A DNA stretch of 64,000 nucleotides, from NCBI GenBank assembly GCA_032433765.1, contig JAVIAB010000159.1:2418001-2482000 (forward strand), in the 5' to 3' direction. A program made the position numbers and the translations under genes. Within the stretch, counting starts at the first letter, position 1; each line of letters begins with the position of its first letter. Positions 49,501 through 57,206 of the stretch are shown piece by piece. Under the pieces are notes generated by a model. It saw nothing but the letters and a program-made list of their open reading frames with translations, was not told where the DNA came from and did not search any database. Source of the stretch: Megaustenia siamemsis (lineage: Eukaryota; Mollusca; Gastropoda; Stylommatophora; Ariophantidae).

Positions 49501-50185
49501 GAGCAACACTGAGAAGAGAGGCAATAGCAGCAGGAATCAGCTCACTCAATGAGATAGAGTTAGTTGCACAGAACAGAGACAAATTGCAAGATTTGATAAA
49601 ATATCTTTACAAGGATTGAAAACTGCTAGAACAAAATTTAGATAAGAGAAAGAGTATCTGGGTCTATGCCCTATGGGCTAGCTACAGCTTGAAAGGTTAA
49701 TAGATAGATAGTTTTGTTATGACTTGTACTCCCAACTCCTTCATTTCACGGGGTTGTCTTCCCTCTTTGATTTCTTCTTGCTTGGTTAGACCGGCCAGGT
49801 AAGGCTGTTCTGGAAGCACCATGGAGGAGTGGAGTATGGTCTGGATGGCTCTGGTTCACTGATCTTGATGCAAATTATCAGCTGTGCATCGCTGACAGCT
49901 ACGATGCTGTGAGGTGCCTTTGCTTCTGAACATGATATGAGAGTCAATATTATCTCCCTTGCCAAGACAGAGACCCAAAACAAGAACATGTGGTGAAACT
50001 ATCTACAGGTCCAGTGTAAAATCTGACAAACAACAGCAAAGAATCATCAAACTTGGAGTCTTTTTAATGTGCTGTCTTATGTGACATATCTGACTTGAGA
50101 GGAAAATAAATGGAAAGATCCAACTCACTTCATTATCTGGCTCTTGTTTTATATTCCGGACTTGAATATGACTCTTTGTATCCAT
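30710..50185 (-). CDS. PRDM9-type zinc-knuckle C2H2 zinc-finger gene (spliced model)
   Basis: Proposed join, minus strand: 50185-50129, 43910-43842, 32177-32060, 31907-31831, 31579-30710. All junctions have GT/AG and compatible phases, giving about 396 residues. Residues 1-80 are low-complexity and carry several psi-K-x-E motifs (IKQE, IKVE, IKDE, VKME, IKME), typical SUMO acceptor sites. A zinc knuckle follows at about 83-97 with spacing CX2CX7CX2H ending HGP, as in the pre-SET knuckle of PRDM7/9. Eight C2H2 fingers with TGEKP or TEEKP linkers fill about 168-391. A nuclear DNA-binding role follows from family knowledge. The SET domain that sits between knuckle and fingers in PRDM9 is not visible. 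Another exon (41363-41290) fits only as an alternative start. Exon choice upstream of 32177 is inference. Confidence 0.7.
31831..31907 (-). CDS. Zinc-knuckle exon, PRDM9-like
   Basis: A 77-bp exon between an acceptor (TTTCTTTGTTCAG) and a donor (GAG/GTAAAG). Joined to the upstream exon it reads FLYCEKCQQKFEGSC followed by TEHGPFVYIDNAE. The CX2CX7CX2H-G-P spacing equals the pre-SET zinc knuckle of PRDM7/9 and relatives. It ends in phase 0 and joins the zinc-finger exon in frame. Confidence 0.82.
32060..32177 (-). CDS. Exon with SUMO-type motifs preceding the zinc knuckle
   Basis: A 118-bp exon, acceptor ATATTTCCAG, donor CTAT/GTAAGT. It reads GQTVKMEANREKESD.., then STVIKMEQTNSPSLSCPDND and FLY split over the intron. 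Two psi-K-x-E sites (VKME, IKME) are present. The split codon TA(T) plus the next exon gives the tyrosine before the knuckle, so the phase is right. Composition is acidic and serine-rich, consistent with a disordered linker. Confidence 0.78.
32690..33905 (-). mobile_element. RTE-like LINE (family R3) in an intron, minus strand
   Basis: Minus-strand remnants: NCKKTEVMVISKKQSS, INRTNLKQVQRVKYLGTII, RIAQAKIAFQKMKNILC, then LRRRLKVPWTAKKTNEEI and a C-terminal RKRK-rich end, finishing in a short (ATG)n tail near 32680. The upstream part at 33760-33850 encodes a YADD-region remnant and is separated by the SINE-like insertion at 33363-33743. The same family lies at 47905-49760, 61280-62400 and 63480-64000. 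Confidence 0.8.
33363..33743 (+). mobile_element. SINE-like element S1 with 11-bp target duplication
   Basis: CAGACTGAGAC occurs at 33352-33362 and again at 33744-33754, flanking a 381-bp insert in a LINE that is otherwise continuous. The insert ends in (AACC)n, a microsatellite tail. Blocks CAGCGACCCACAGCTGATGG and CTAACCTGTCTAGTCTGGCC recur at 14190-14605 and 49780-49935. A short open frame through it (33209-33592) is chance. Its RNA origin is not identified. Confidence 0.85.
33923..34130 (+). repeat. Dispersed repeat S2, second copy
   Basis: Matches 3255-3370 and 3905-3945 but lacks the intervening ~150 bp. It ends near GGAAGTCATATCAG. Confidence 0.6.
34325..34720 (+). pseudogene. LINE endonuclease fragment
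   Basis: Plus-strand frames give VIVKVNFNERPGSNR-like and GAFGDPCSKINRNGRKLLEL, then YDLYTTC and FKHRKSQ. These resemble the catalytic GDFN..NxNGxxLLxF..FxHK region of RTE-type endonucleases. Stops and shifts throughout. Confidence 0.6.
34760..35372 (-). pseudogene. Jockey/I-like RNase H and C-terminal fragment
   Basis: The minus strand from 35372 reads LSLINVKLPIPVSHFISICQ, then RTVIQWIPSHCNIPGNDEVD (the RNase H histidine and final acid) and, after stops, GKMAAEHLLQSC..TYDEHRRLLW, the cysteine-bearing C-terminal block of this LINE class. It is more diverged than the J copies. Confidence 0.7.
35373..35679. other. No recognisable feature
   Basis: Intron sequence with no ORF or repeat structure that I recognise. 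Confidence 0.5.
35692..36048 (-). mobile_element. LINE C 3' end with 12-bp target duplication
   Basis: AAAGAATTGCAT is present at 35680-35691 and 36049-36060. Between them, the minus strand encodes PLISSVIKKRRWSYVGHVMR.., GKRKRGRPRETLRR and NRDRWRDLIKYL, then a GTTACGGCTCGAAAGGTCAA end and a (TAGA)n tail. It is 5'-truncated to about 350 bp and otherwise matches 38345-38700 almost exactly, so it is young. Confidence 0.9.
36061..36585. other. Mostly unannotated; short inverted match to 35310-35372
   Basis: The segment 36252-36315 (with TTTCTGCTGAAGGCCTACTG) is an inverted, diverged match to 35310-35372. No gene is seen. Confidence 0.5.
36590..37060 (+). pseudogene. LINE C-like C-terminal fragment
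   Basis: Plus-strand frames give INAFEDKCLRRI-like, FKINIEIREMAMQPM, RHVRHVLRSDNKRFSKQ, SGYRKRGRPRERLKRT and NRDGWRKTLQAL. It is an older, diverged relative of LINE C, with at least one frameshift. Confidence 0.75.
37238..38344. repeat. 44-bp minisatellite, left block
   Basis: About 25 near-identical copies of a unit with ATGATGGCAGATGCAATAAT plus AAAAATATAGTGAAACATTAAACA. Interrupted by LINE C and resumed at 39884. Confidence 0.95.
38345..39883 (-). mobile_element. LINE C, 5'-truncated, inside a minisatellite
   Basis: AATAAAAATAT flanks it at 38334-38344 and 39884-39894, an 11-bp target duplication within the 44-bp array. On the minus strand, 39858-39425 encodes RT blocks KIPKKGNLRDCNNWRGVTLL, REEQAGFRKGRSCLDH and FIDFKKAFDSIHRDS. 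After a frameshift near 39425, 39462-38446 runs uninterrupted: TGVKQGCILSPLLFGIVMDF, EDLDFADDIVLIS (catalytic FADD), YLGSHIDREGD, and a C-terminal RRWSYVGHVMRRDNN..GKRKRGRPRE domain ending IKYL. The tail is (TAGA)n. One frameshift and loss of the endonuclease make it inactive, but it is recent. Confidence 0.92.
38446..39462 (-). pseudogene. Reverse transcriptase palm and C-terminus of LINE C
   Basis: A 338-residue open frame. It begins just before motif B (VKQGCILSP), carries the active-site FADD at about residue 90, and ends with the family C-terminus. Motif A lies upstream in another frame (39926-39420), so the palm is split by a single shift. Best preserved RT in the window apart from LINE J. 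Confidence 0.85.
39884..40130. repeat. 44-bp minisatellite, right block
   Basis: Five to six more copies of the same unit on the far side of LINE C. Confidence 0.95.
40131..41289. other. Intron sequence, one weak LINE fragment
   Basis: Plus-strand 40190-40265 reads DLTEIIKDENGKEISEARLA, resembling the endonuclease-RT linker of LINEs. The rest shows no ORF, tandem array or motif I recognise. Confidence 0.45.
41290..41363 (-). CDS. Candidate alternative first coding exon
   Basis: A 74-bp block between an acceptor (TAATATTTTTAG) and a donor (GAT/GTGAGT). The frame that joins the 32177-32060 exon correctly contains an ATG and reads MEGNIPFLRDYIEKQLACD. It starts with two extra bases, so the 43910-43842 exon (ending in phase 0) cannot splice into it without a frameshift. 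The simplest reading is an alternative first exon using its own ATG. It could also be an unrelated exon or chance. Confidence 0.5.
41484..42361 (+). mobile_element. LINE B, 5'-truncated, with 12-bp target duplication
   Basis: AGTCTGTCTATC lies at 41472-41483 and 42362-42373. The insert begins at the RT motif B (QGCVLSPLMFITYMDHI), carries LLFADDQALIHE (catalytic FADD), INKTEVMNVAKNKQN and EFKYLGSLMTNDNS, shifts frame near 41910, and ends with QQIKWFGHVTRQKEQN..KGRPRKRWIDGILE and a (GAA)n tail. The exact duplication indicates a recent insertion. Endonuclease and the first half of RT are absent. Confidence 0.92.
42374..43841. other. Intron sequence, one LINE C-like remnant
   Basis: Minus-strand 42690-42550 resembles the C-terminal region of LINE C (VIKRRW..TKQTL..). 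Otherwise AT-rich intron with no gene or array that I recognise. Confidence 0.45.
43842..43910 (-). CDS. Coding exon with two SUMO-type motifs
   Basis: A 69-bp exon (23 codons) between acceptor TTTCATTCTCAG and donor CAA/GTGAGT, phase 0 at both ends. It reads TDRNMETQNLIKVENIKDEP plus ENQ. Its second half parallels the exon at 50129-50185 (MDTKSHIQVRNIKQEPDNE), so the two look like duplicated exons. The acceptor's branchpoint and pyrimidine tract belong to the adjacent 54-bp minisatellite. Confidence 0.7.
43914..44896. repeat. 54-bp minisatellite built from a 3' splice signal
   Basis: About 18 copies of a unit with GAAAGAATAAGGTCTCATGT and TAGTGAGAGCAAATACTGGA. On the minus strand each unit carries CACTAAC (branchpoint-like), CCTTATTCTTTCATT (pyrimidine-rich) and TTATTCCAG (acceptor-like). 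The copy nearest the exon supplies its real splice signals. The open frame 43880-44962 is a consequence of the 54-bp period. Confidence 0.93.
44897..45285. other. No recognisable feature
   Basis: Contains a short plus-strand open stretch (44990-45181) with no motif I recognise. Confidence 0.5.
45290..45905. repeat. 41-bp minisatellite, about 15 copies
   Basis: Unit GGTAGTTGGTAAGTGAATGA plus GATGTAGACCAAATATATCCT. The 41-bp period cycles through all frames; all three minus frames are nevertheless open. Confidence 0.95.
46060..46250. repeat. 21-bp tandem repeat, nine perfect copies
   Basis: GATGTCACAAAATGTGTAAC plus A, repeated without error, so very recent or actively homogenised. Confidence 0.95.
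46265..46805 (+). pseudogene. LINE RT C-terminal fragment, another lineage
   Basis: Broken plus-strand frames give LLYGSESWTTCAKQ-like, CCIL-GITWKDRV, LGHIHHMKDGCIPKDILYG and QLADGKRIRERQ. This order is typical of the C-terminus of RTE-like retrotransposons, but the copy is different from R1, R2, R3, B, C and D. Not functional. Confidence 0.65.
46806..47137. other. No recognisable feature
   Basis: Intron sequence without ORF or repeat structure. Confidence 0.5.
47138..47480. repeat. 83-bp tandem repeat, about four copies
   Basis: Units begin CTCATGATGCACACTTCTGG at 47138, 47221, 47304 and 47387, with a partial fifth at 47470. Confidence 0.92.
47481..47904. other. No recognisable feature
   Basis: Intron sequence without ORF or motif that I recognise. 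Confidence 0.5.
47905..49760 (-). mobile_element. RTE-like LINE R3, minus strand, interrupted
   Basis: Minus-strand parts in order from 49760: a short segment, then after the nested LINE C, 49162-48812 with RIIMRRVRNKIKPEIIEEQC, YMCFIDYTKAFDKVKHMEII (motif A) and IKTCTGNKQQ; 48875-48684 with GQDCNLSPDLFSLYIKNIM (motif B) ; and 48632-48300 with SLNSKKAEVMVISKKQSS and RIAQAQNSISENE. A (ATG)n-like tail lies near 47905. The catalytic YADD region is degraded (ATAD-like). Dead copy in the first long intron. Confidence 0.85.
49292..49709 (+). mobile_element. LINE C 3' end nested in R3, with 11-bp target duplication
   Basis: AGTTTTGTTAT flanks it at 49281-49291 and 49710-49720. The insert begins AAATGTCTAAGGAAAATAC, as in the long copy, encodes NQPLISSVIKKRRWSYIGHV and GKRKRG, and ends in (TAGA)n. 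Several substitutions and a stop distinguish it from the copies at 35692 and 38345. Confidence 0.92.
49780..49935 (-). mobile_element. SINE-like S1 fragment
   Basis: Minus strand matches the 5' half of S1 (GCTGTCAGCGATGCACAGCT, CCATCCAGACCATACTCCA, CTTACCTGGCC). The 3' half is missing or unrecognisable. Confidence 0.7.
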
Positions 50186-50193
50186 TTTTTTTA
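50129..50193 (-). CDS. Candidate first coding exon
   Basis: The ATG is at 50185-50183, eight bases after a likely acceptor (CTTTTTCTTTTTGACAG), which implies an upstream non-coding exon. It reads MDTKSHIQVRNIKQEPDNE and ends at GAA/GTGAGT in phase 0. The IKQE motif and the flanking PD/PE NE/NQ end parallel the exon at 43842-43910. The promoter and 5' UTR exons are not identified. Confidence 0.65.
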
Positions 50194-50640
50194 CTGTCAA
50201 AAAGAAAAAGTGGATGTTTAATATTCAGTAAATTGAAATGGTGTCATAATAAACTTAATGAGAGATGATAATACTATAGCTCATTCAGAAATTCTAACCC
50301 ACAGAGTTTATCAATTATCTCGGAAACTGTTTGAATTTCTGTAATTCTTTTCCATAAAATTGCATTTTTTCACTGACCTTAAGATTTTATAACATTTAAG
50401 TACAAAAGAAGTCTGAATTTTGCACAAATCGTTTTTTGTTATATAATTTTAGGAAAATATCAAACAGTGTGCTCTGAACATGAGATTTTACTGTAAATTA
50501 TGTTAATTTTCTAACAAACTTCTCAGTGGATTGCGTCTTACAAGTTATGGTTCAGTGAGTGCAAGATGGTGCTAAGATTCTGTGGAGAGCACATGAAATT
50601 TGCCTTTTTAAAACGGTGAGTTGATTACAACAAATTTCTT
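50194..50640. other. No recognisable feature
   Basis: AT-rich sequence upstream of the first coding exon. A 5' UTR exon may lie here or beyond, but nothing identifies it. Confidence 0.5.
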
Positions 50641-50644
50641 CTAC

Positions 50645-52145
50645 CTTTTTAGCTCCCAGTGGAGCACATGTCTTCAACAAACATTTTCCAAGTCATTCTG
50701 TTTTTTGCCATTCTTTTAAGATCATTCCATGTCTTCCCCATCATCTTCATCTCTGCTTCTATCTGTCTTCTCCAAGAATTCCTTGGTCTTCCTCTTTGTC
50801 TTTTCCCCTGTGGATTCCAAAAAAGGGCCTGTTGTGTAATACTCTCAGTTGGCTTCCGCAGTGTGTGTCCTATCCACTGTCTCTCTTTATCCACTGGAAT
50901 TTGACTGGTACATTTCCATAATTCTATGTTAGTGATTTTGTCCAGCCATTTCCATCCTTTTATTCTGCATAAGCATCCATTAATGAAAGTCTGTATCTTC
51001 GTGATTGTCAATTTTGTTGTTCTCCATGTTTCACAGCCATATAATAGGACCGACTTAACATTTGAGTTGAAAATTTTTATTTTTGTATTTAACCTAATTC
51101 CTTTTTTATTTCCATAAGTTTCCTAGTGCAATGAAAGCTGCTCTTGCTTTTGATATCCTTATTCTGGTATCATTTTCTGTTCCTCCCTCTTTATCTATAT
51201 TACTGCCTAGTTATATGTAAGATTGTACATCTAGTAGAGGTATTTCTCCTAGTTTTATTTGGTTATTGCCAACTGTATTAATTCTCATAATGTTGGTCTT
51301 ATCTCTATTAATCTTCAGTCCTAGCTGTTGTGATCTCTCATCTAATATACTCATTTTATCCTGCATCTGTTGATAGCTGTGTGATAGGAGAGCTATGTCA
51401 TCACAAAGTCTAAATCATCAAGTTGTTTGGTCAGTGACCACTGGATCCCATTTCTGTTGTTTTGAGTTATTTTCATAATCCAATCTATGGCCAGTAGAAA
51501 GAGAAATGGAGACAGGAGGCATCCTTGCCTTACTCCTGTTTTTATTTCAAATGCTTCTGTAAGCTGTCCTTCATGCACCACACTACATTTTGTTCCTTCA
51601 TACATAGTATTTATCAGGTTAATAACTTTATGGGGATTCCGTAATGACTTAGCAACTTCCAATGCATTCTTCTGTCTAAACTATCAAATGCCTTTTCGTA
51701 TCGGTAATTTCCTAGTTTGATCAGATATATTATTTCAGTTTGGAAGAGTGATGTCCCTAAAATATGTCTGCCAAAATACAGTGGTTCTACGCATTCTTGG
51801 CGTTGGGGTCATTATGCTGGCATGTGTCACTCACACTGGCGCCGCACAATTCCCTTCGATCAGAAGATCATAATTAGGCCGAGTGGCGTCGTTTTTGTCA
51901 CGCGTTATAATATATTTATAAATATTTAACACTAAAGCTAAACCTAACCCCTGACCCAACGCCCAATCAACAGATACTCCGAAATGATTACATGCCAGCG
52001 TAATGACCCCACGCCAAGAATGCGTAGAACCACTGTATTTTGCAGACATATTTTAGGGACATCACTCTTCCAAGCTGAAATAATATATCTGATCAAACTA
52101 GGAAATTACCTCGTAATCTATGAATCCAATATAAAGTGGGGATTT
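50645..52145 (-). mobile_element. LINE D, minus strand, interrupted by a MITE
   Basis: Minus strand 51662-51393 encodes TGVRQGCLLSPFLFLLAIDW (motif B) and LDDLDFVMT, where the catalytic box is broken by a frameshift. The C-terminal 51011-50649 reads TKIQTFINGCLCRIKGWKW, RQWIGHTLRKPTESITQQAL, GKRQRGRPRNSWRRQIEAEM and ends MCSTGS. This order is typical of a widespread invertebrate RTE-like LINE. A MITE (51703-52110) splits the upstream palm region, with LINE sequence resuming at 52119. Confidence 0.85.
51703..52110. mobile_element. MITE with ~115-bp terminal inverted repeats
   Basis: The left arm GGTAATTTCCTAGTTTGATC, continuing through GTGGTTCTACGCATTCTTGG to CTGGCATGT (about 51703-51826), is inverted at 51987-52110. 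Flanks TCGTATC and TCGTAATC are similar and may be a degraded 7-8 bp target duplication. No transposase gene. The ~160-bp interior contains CCTAACCC-type sequence but no ORF. Confidence 0.85.
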
Positions 52146-52149
52146 TAGT

Positions 52150-52290
52150 TCTAAACTTTGTTCTAGAAATAGAAGAGCCTGTTTTAAAATTATTTTGTTA
52201 TATCTTCTAAGCACATGTCCGAAATAATCATGTCTTTTTACTCCTCTCAGTTGTAGGCGAGATTGTTGGTTGCATGGCCATTTCTCTTAT
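52150..52290 (-). pseudogene. LINE C-like fragment
   Basis: Minus strand reads REMAMQPTIS and, in other frames, the HVLRR..KQAL region, most like the relic at 36590-37060. Confidence 0.55.
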
Positions 52291-53215
52291 ATTTTTATAT
52301 TAGTATTCATTCACAAGAGGTAATTTACGAGTTTAGTGTTCCAAATACTAAATAATTTCTGAGTGAACATCTCCATAGGGCATGATAGGAGGGTCATTTG
52401 AAGACGGGACGGACCCTTGGGTTACGCCACGGTTAGGCTACCGTTAGGTTCTGGTTTGGAATAGCCTACAAAATCAATATAATAAAATGCCCTACAACTA
52501 ATCCTCCTAAACCTTTTTGAAATTTAATTAACTGCACAAAAACTAGAAATAGTCGATAATTGAAGCATTGGAGCGGCCGTTCGTCGTCTACCTTACTCAA
52601 CTGAAGTTACTCAGGTTACTCTTACACTACTAGTACTATAAACTTTTTATAAACTATTATAACTAACTACTAACTTATTAATTATTAACTACTAACTTGA
52701 CTTGGTGGGTGAGAACAACATAAGACCAAATCGGACAGGAAATCGAACCCACCTTGTGCCCCTATCGATTCTGAGTTCTAGTGTATTTCAAACATAACTT
52801 TGCCACAACTACAAGGCTGCAGCTTTAATAAATGAAATATTATTGGCAATTGACATAGAAAGACATGAGACGTCAGTTAGACAGTCATGGCGGGTGATGT
52901 CGAGATGATTATTATTGCCAGATTGTACATTTGAGACCAAGATTAAATACGCGAGATAAAATGTATTGTCTCAGAATAAACGCAGGAGATCAACACCTTC
53001 TTTGACAAACTATCCAAATAGTAAATTACATGTTTCATCACATATATTCGTATATATCTGGTAGAACTTTTAGTTTAAAATACTTGTCATAACATGATCA
53101 TAACATGACTTGTCAGCATCGGTGAGACTCCCGGAAGTTCGTGATAGTTAGGAGGGTCTTATAGTCTGTTGTTTGATGTGTGATGGTGATGGTCTAATCA
53201 CCAACTAATTACTAC
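52291..53215. other. No recognisable feature
   Basis: Non-repetitive, AT-rich sequence with no ORF over 60 codons and no motif I recognise. It is upstream of the zinc-finger gene on the minus strand, so it could hold its promoter, but nothing in the sequence shows this. Confidence 0.45.
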
Positions 53216-53448
53216 ATCAAGCTCGGGCAGATGGTGCTCGCAAACCTGGGCCGACCATCTAGGGGCAGAATCCCCCTACAGAAAAGACAATCTGCTGCCT
53301 TGCAGGAAGATTGGGGACAATCAAAGGTTAAGGAAAGCAAACCTGAATAAAATGCTGGCTGAAATCGGATGCACTGGGCCAATGGCGCAGAACACAGTGC
53401 AACGTTTTAACAAGTAATCAACCAGACTGGATCTAACATATTCTAATT

Positions 53449-54264
53449 ATGATAGAAACTACCGCTGACCGGAAAGGCTTCAAGAAACAGCAGAATATAA
53501 TACACTGGAATAAGGAGGCCATATACCACAAAAAACAAGCTCTAACAATCAGACTAGCAGAGGAGGAGATAGACGTTGCCTGCATCCAGGAATCTCATCT
53601 TAATCCTCAGCACAGATTTATGATCAGGGGCTACCAAACATTTAGACAAGACAGGGAAGGTCACAAGGGTGGAACTCTTCTGCTTATCAAAAATTCCATT
53701 CCAGCAAAACTGATAGATGTAGTCACAAACGGAGAGGCAGAGAGCATTGGTACAGACCTATACATTAACTCCGCTAGTATAAGGATATTTAATATATACT
53801 GTCCAAATGACAAATTACTGAAGCTGGAGTCAATGGAAATAACACCATCAACGTGTCTGGTAGTAGGAGACTTTAACAGCCACTCTGAAAGATGGGGATA
53901 TGAGTCCAATGTTCGAGGTGAAGAAGTGGAAGAATGGGAAATAGACAACAACCTACTCCTCATAAACTCTAGGGGGGACCCCCCAACCTTCTACTCAAGA
54001 AGATGGAAAACAACTTCCACTCCCGACCTAGCATTTGCAACTGGAGACATATCTATCAAAATAACCAGAAAAGTGCTGAACCAACGTGGAGATAGTGACC
54101 ATAGAGACCAGTCAAACTTTCAGTGGCTCTTGCTCACAAACAGGAGTTGCAAATACCTCTTCCCCACTGGAACTATAAGAGAGCAGATTGGGCAAAATTT
54201 GCAAGGCTCACTGATGCATATACTGCGCCTATCAACACCCACGAAAAGAAGGTCAATAATATGA
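53449..54264 (+). pseudogene. Endonuclease domain of LINE J
   Basis: Shows the apurinic endonuclease motifs in order: IIHWNKEAIYHKK start, DVACIQESHL (catalytic E), YQTFRQDREGHKGGTLLLIK, VVGDFNSHSERWG (catalytic D and N), TPDLAFATGD and GDSDHR (catalytic D and H). All key residues are visible. It would nick target DNA to prime reverse transcription. After about 54110 the frame diverges; the true continuation is in the frame of 54123-54398. Confidence 0.85.
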
Positions 54265-54445
54265 TAGAGCGGTTAACAAATGGAATCCTGAGAGCTGCTA
54301 AAGAATCCATTCCTAGAGGAGCAAGAAGAAACTACAAGCCATACTCGAGCAAGGAAATACAAAGACAAAAGAGGAACTGGACTCTGCCAGAGAACTAGCT
54401 GAAGCATCTCACAGCACAGAGAGCAACATTGTCTACAAAGCAGCC

Positions 54446-55687
54446 TTGGCCAAATACAGACGTGAGGTCATGATATCAGCAAGGCAGAGCTGGATAGACA
54501 AAACAGAGAGCCTTAATCTAGACAAAAATGGTCATAAACTATGGAAACTTGCGAAAGCTCTGAGCGACGAAAACAACTGCCGACCTTCAATATCATTAAC
54601 ACAAAATCAGAACATCCTCACAGGCAAAAGGGCAGCAAATCTACTGATAGAGTCTTACAAAAACATTAGTAGAATAAACATTCCAATAGACAAACAGAAA
54701 GCTGCAAGACGGGAAAACCAAGATGCAAAACACATGCCTTTAGCACCAGAGGAGCATCAGACGACCATCTTTACCACAACTGAATTAGATGTTGCCCTGA
54801 AAGGATTGAAGCTCAAAAGTTCCCCTGGTAAAGATGGAATCTCCAACGAAATGCTCCAAAATCTGGGACAAAAAGCCACGAGCCAGCTTCTAAGGATAAT
54901 AAATGCTAGCTGGAAGAGAGGTCATGTGCCGGCAATCTGGAAAGAAGCTATTATGGTGCCCATCCTCAAGCGGGGAAAAGACCCACTAGACCCAAGTAGC
55001 TATAGACCAATTAGCCTGCTGAGCTGCCTGAGTAAACTCATGGAAAGGCTGGTTAACAGAAGACCTATGTGGCATTTGGAGACAAAACAACTAATCGTAC
55101 CACAACAAAGTGGCTTCCATCAGCACAGATCAACTGAAGACCTGGTCACCTACATTGCACAGGAAATAGAGGATGATCTACAAGAAAAGAAACACACACT
55201 GGCAGTGTGGGTCGACATGGAGAAGGCTTTTGATAGGGTTTGGCGAGAGGGTTTAAAGAACAAGCTTTTTAGACTTGGCATCCAGGGTCGTTTATTCAAT
55301 TGGGTCTCTCAATACCTTCAGGATAGAACGGCCAGAGTACATGTTCAAGGTCAACTAAGTAAGAAGGTCTCTATCGAACAAGGTGTCCCACAAGGCGGAG
55401 TCTTGTTCCCAACACTCTTTTTAATTTTCATAAATGACATCGTAATGGACATTCCACCCAGAATACACTCAGCAATATACGCAGATGATCTGGCGTTATG
55501 GGCTCACGAGGAAAGTATGTCGGTGGCTGGACCCAGGATGCAAGATGCCCTAGGTGAACTTGAAAAATGGACGAACACCTGGTTCTTACCAATCGACGAA
55601 AAAAAAAACTACATATACAATTTTCTGTCTGTCAAGAAACACACTCTCTACAAACTTGAAGATAAAAGACCATACACTCCCTATTGA
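54446..55687 (+). pseudogene. Reverse transcriptase domain of LINE J
   Basis: A 413-residue open frame with linker KSSPGKDGISNEML, YRPISLLSCLSKLMERLVNR, QSGFHQHRSTEDLV, motif A as VWVDMEKAFDRVW, motif B region as GVPQGGVLFPTLF and motif C as IYADDLALW. All catalytic aspartates are retained. The frame ends at a poly-A run near 55600 that looks like a one-base slip; the downstream part continues at 55605-55830 in another frame. Confidence 0.88.
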
Positions 55688-55833
55688 CCACAACCCAACA
55701 TATCTTGGTGTCACCATGAATCGCAGAATGACTTGGAAAAATCAGATAGACAGAGCAAGAAAAAAAGCCAGAAAACTAACAAATATTATGAAGAAATTGG
55801 CAGGAACGGACTGGTGGGGCAGACAGCAATATT

Positions 55834-57159
55834 TTGAAAAGACTATACGTAGGAAGAGTCAGGCCAGTTCTAGAGTATGGAGTCACAGCCTGGGCTATGG
55901 CTTCCAATTCACACCTTAGCAAAATTAACAGAACACAGAACCAAGCTGCCCGTATCATCACTGGTGCTATGAAATCTACACCTATCAAGACTCTTGAAAC
56001 AGTAACAGGTTTACAACCCTTAGATGACAGATGGGTCAGTAAAGTATTGCCACAAGCGGAGAAATATAGAAGGCTCCTTAGTCACCCCATGCACCAAAGA
56101 ATAACTGGTTCCGAAATTGTACGACTAAAGAGGAGCAACTTCGCTGCAATTACCATTGAACAAACTACTGGAGACCCAGTACTTTCCCAAACAATATCGA
56201 AACCCATGGGCCCATCTGATATGTCTCGTCATGGAGAGCATAAAATACCAGGACTAATGGAAAATATAACAGGAATCATGAAAAAAGGCACCCAATCAGA
56301 CACAGAAAGAAAACACGTAGCAGAAAAACACATACACGATACCTACCCACAGGACACTTGGTCCCACATATACACAGATGGCTCTGCTACAAATGCCACC
56401 AGAAATGGAGAGGGAGGTGTGTTCTTGATGCTGAATAATCAGGACGAGATCATCAAGTCAATAGCTACTGGAACATTCTCAAACAACTTTAAAGCAGAAG
56501 CTGAGGTCATCAGAGATGCTGCAACACTGGCTACTCAACACAAAAATAACATGCACAATAAATTGGTGATTCTGACTGATGCACTGTCAGTATTATCAGC
56601 TCTAAAAAGCCCCAAGAACAATGAACTAGATGACTTGAGAACAACCCTGGACCAACTATGCAATAACTTCCAGAGAGTAGTCATTCAGTGGATGCCATCA
56701 CACTGTAATATACACGGGAACGAACGCACAGACAAATTAGCTAAAGAGGGAGGGAGATTACCACAAGAGAACCATCCGCTCAGCTACGATGAAGCCAAAT
56801 CCACCCTCAAAGGTCAGTTCCATGAAAAATGGAAACGAGAACACCCAAAGCATAACGAGAGTGACGGATACCACCAACTATCAAGGAGGGATCAAGTCAT
56901 CATACTTCACCTACGCACTGGCCACAACAGAATGAGAAATCACTTGTTCACCAAATTAAAAATAGGTACAACCAGCCTATGCCACTGTACACTGGACAAT
57001 ATGACTACAAAACACGTTCTAAAGGATTGCCCACAGTACACAGTCTTGAGAAGAACAATGAGGTCCACGCCCACCTCCCTGAAAGAGAAACTATATGGGG
57101 CAATCGATTCGCTTAAACAGACAGTTGACTTCATAAGAGAGTCTGGAATCCTACACTGA
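55834..57159 (+). pseudogene. RNase H and C-terminal region of LINE J
   Basis: A 441-residue open frame. VLEYGVTAWAMAS closes the RT thumb region. RNase H follows at residues ~180-310: IYTDGSATN (first D), FKAEAEVIRDAA (E), ILTDALSVLSAL (second D), WMPSHCNIHGNERTDKLA (H, N and last D), so the active site is complete. The C-terminus has HLRTGHNRMRNHLF and a CHC..H..C block thought to bind nucleic acid in this class, ending FIRESGILH. Confidence 0.88.
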
Positions 57160-57172
57160 TTGAGTCTTGATC

Positions 57173-57204
<32 letters not shown>

Positions 57205-57206
<2 letters not shown>

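Larger units (their letters stand above)
53216..57204 (+). mobile_element. Near full-length Jockey/I-like LINE J
   Basis: A non-LTR retrotransposon with a ~230-bp leader, an apurinic-type endonuclease (53449-54110), reverse transcriptase (54446-55690) and RNase H (about 56370-56760), then a C-terminal cysteine block (CHCTLDN..KHVLKDC). It ends in (GA)n at 57172-57203. The domain order endonuclease-RT-RNase H places it in the Jockey/I superfamily. Four apparent frameshifts (near 54120, 54385, 55605 and 55820) separate otherwise intact domains, so it is recently dead, or some shifts are sequencing errors in homopolymers. No separate Gag-like ORF is seen. It is the likely master type for the deletion derivative at 3541-3885 and the relic at 24030-30402. 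Confidence 0.9.
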
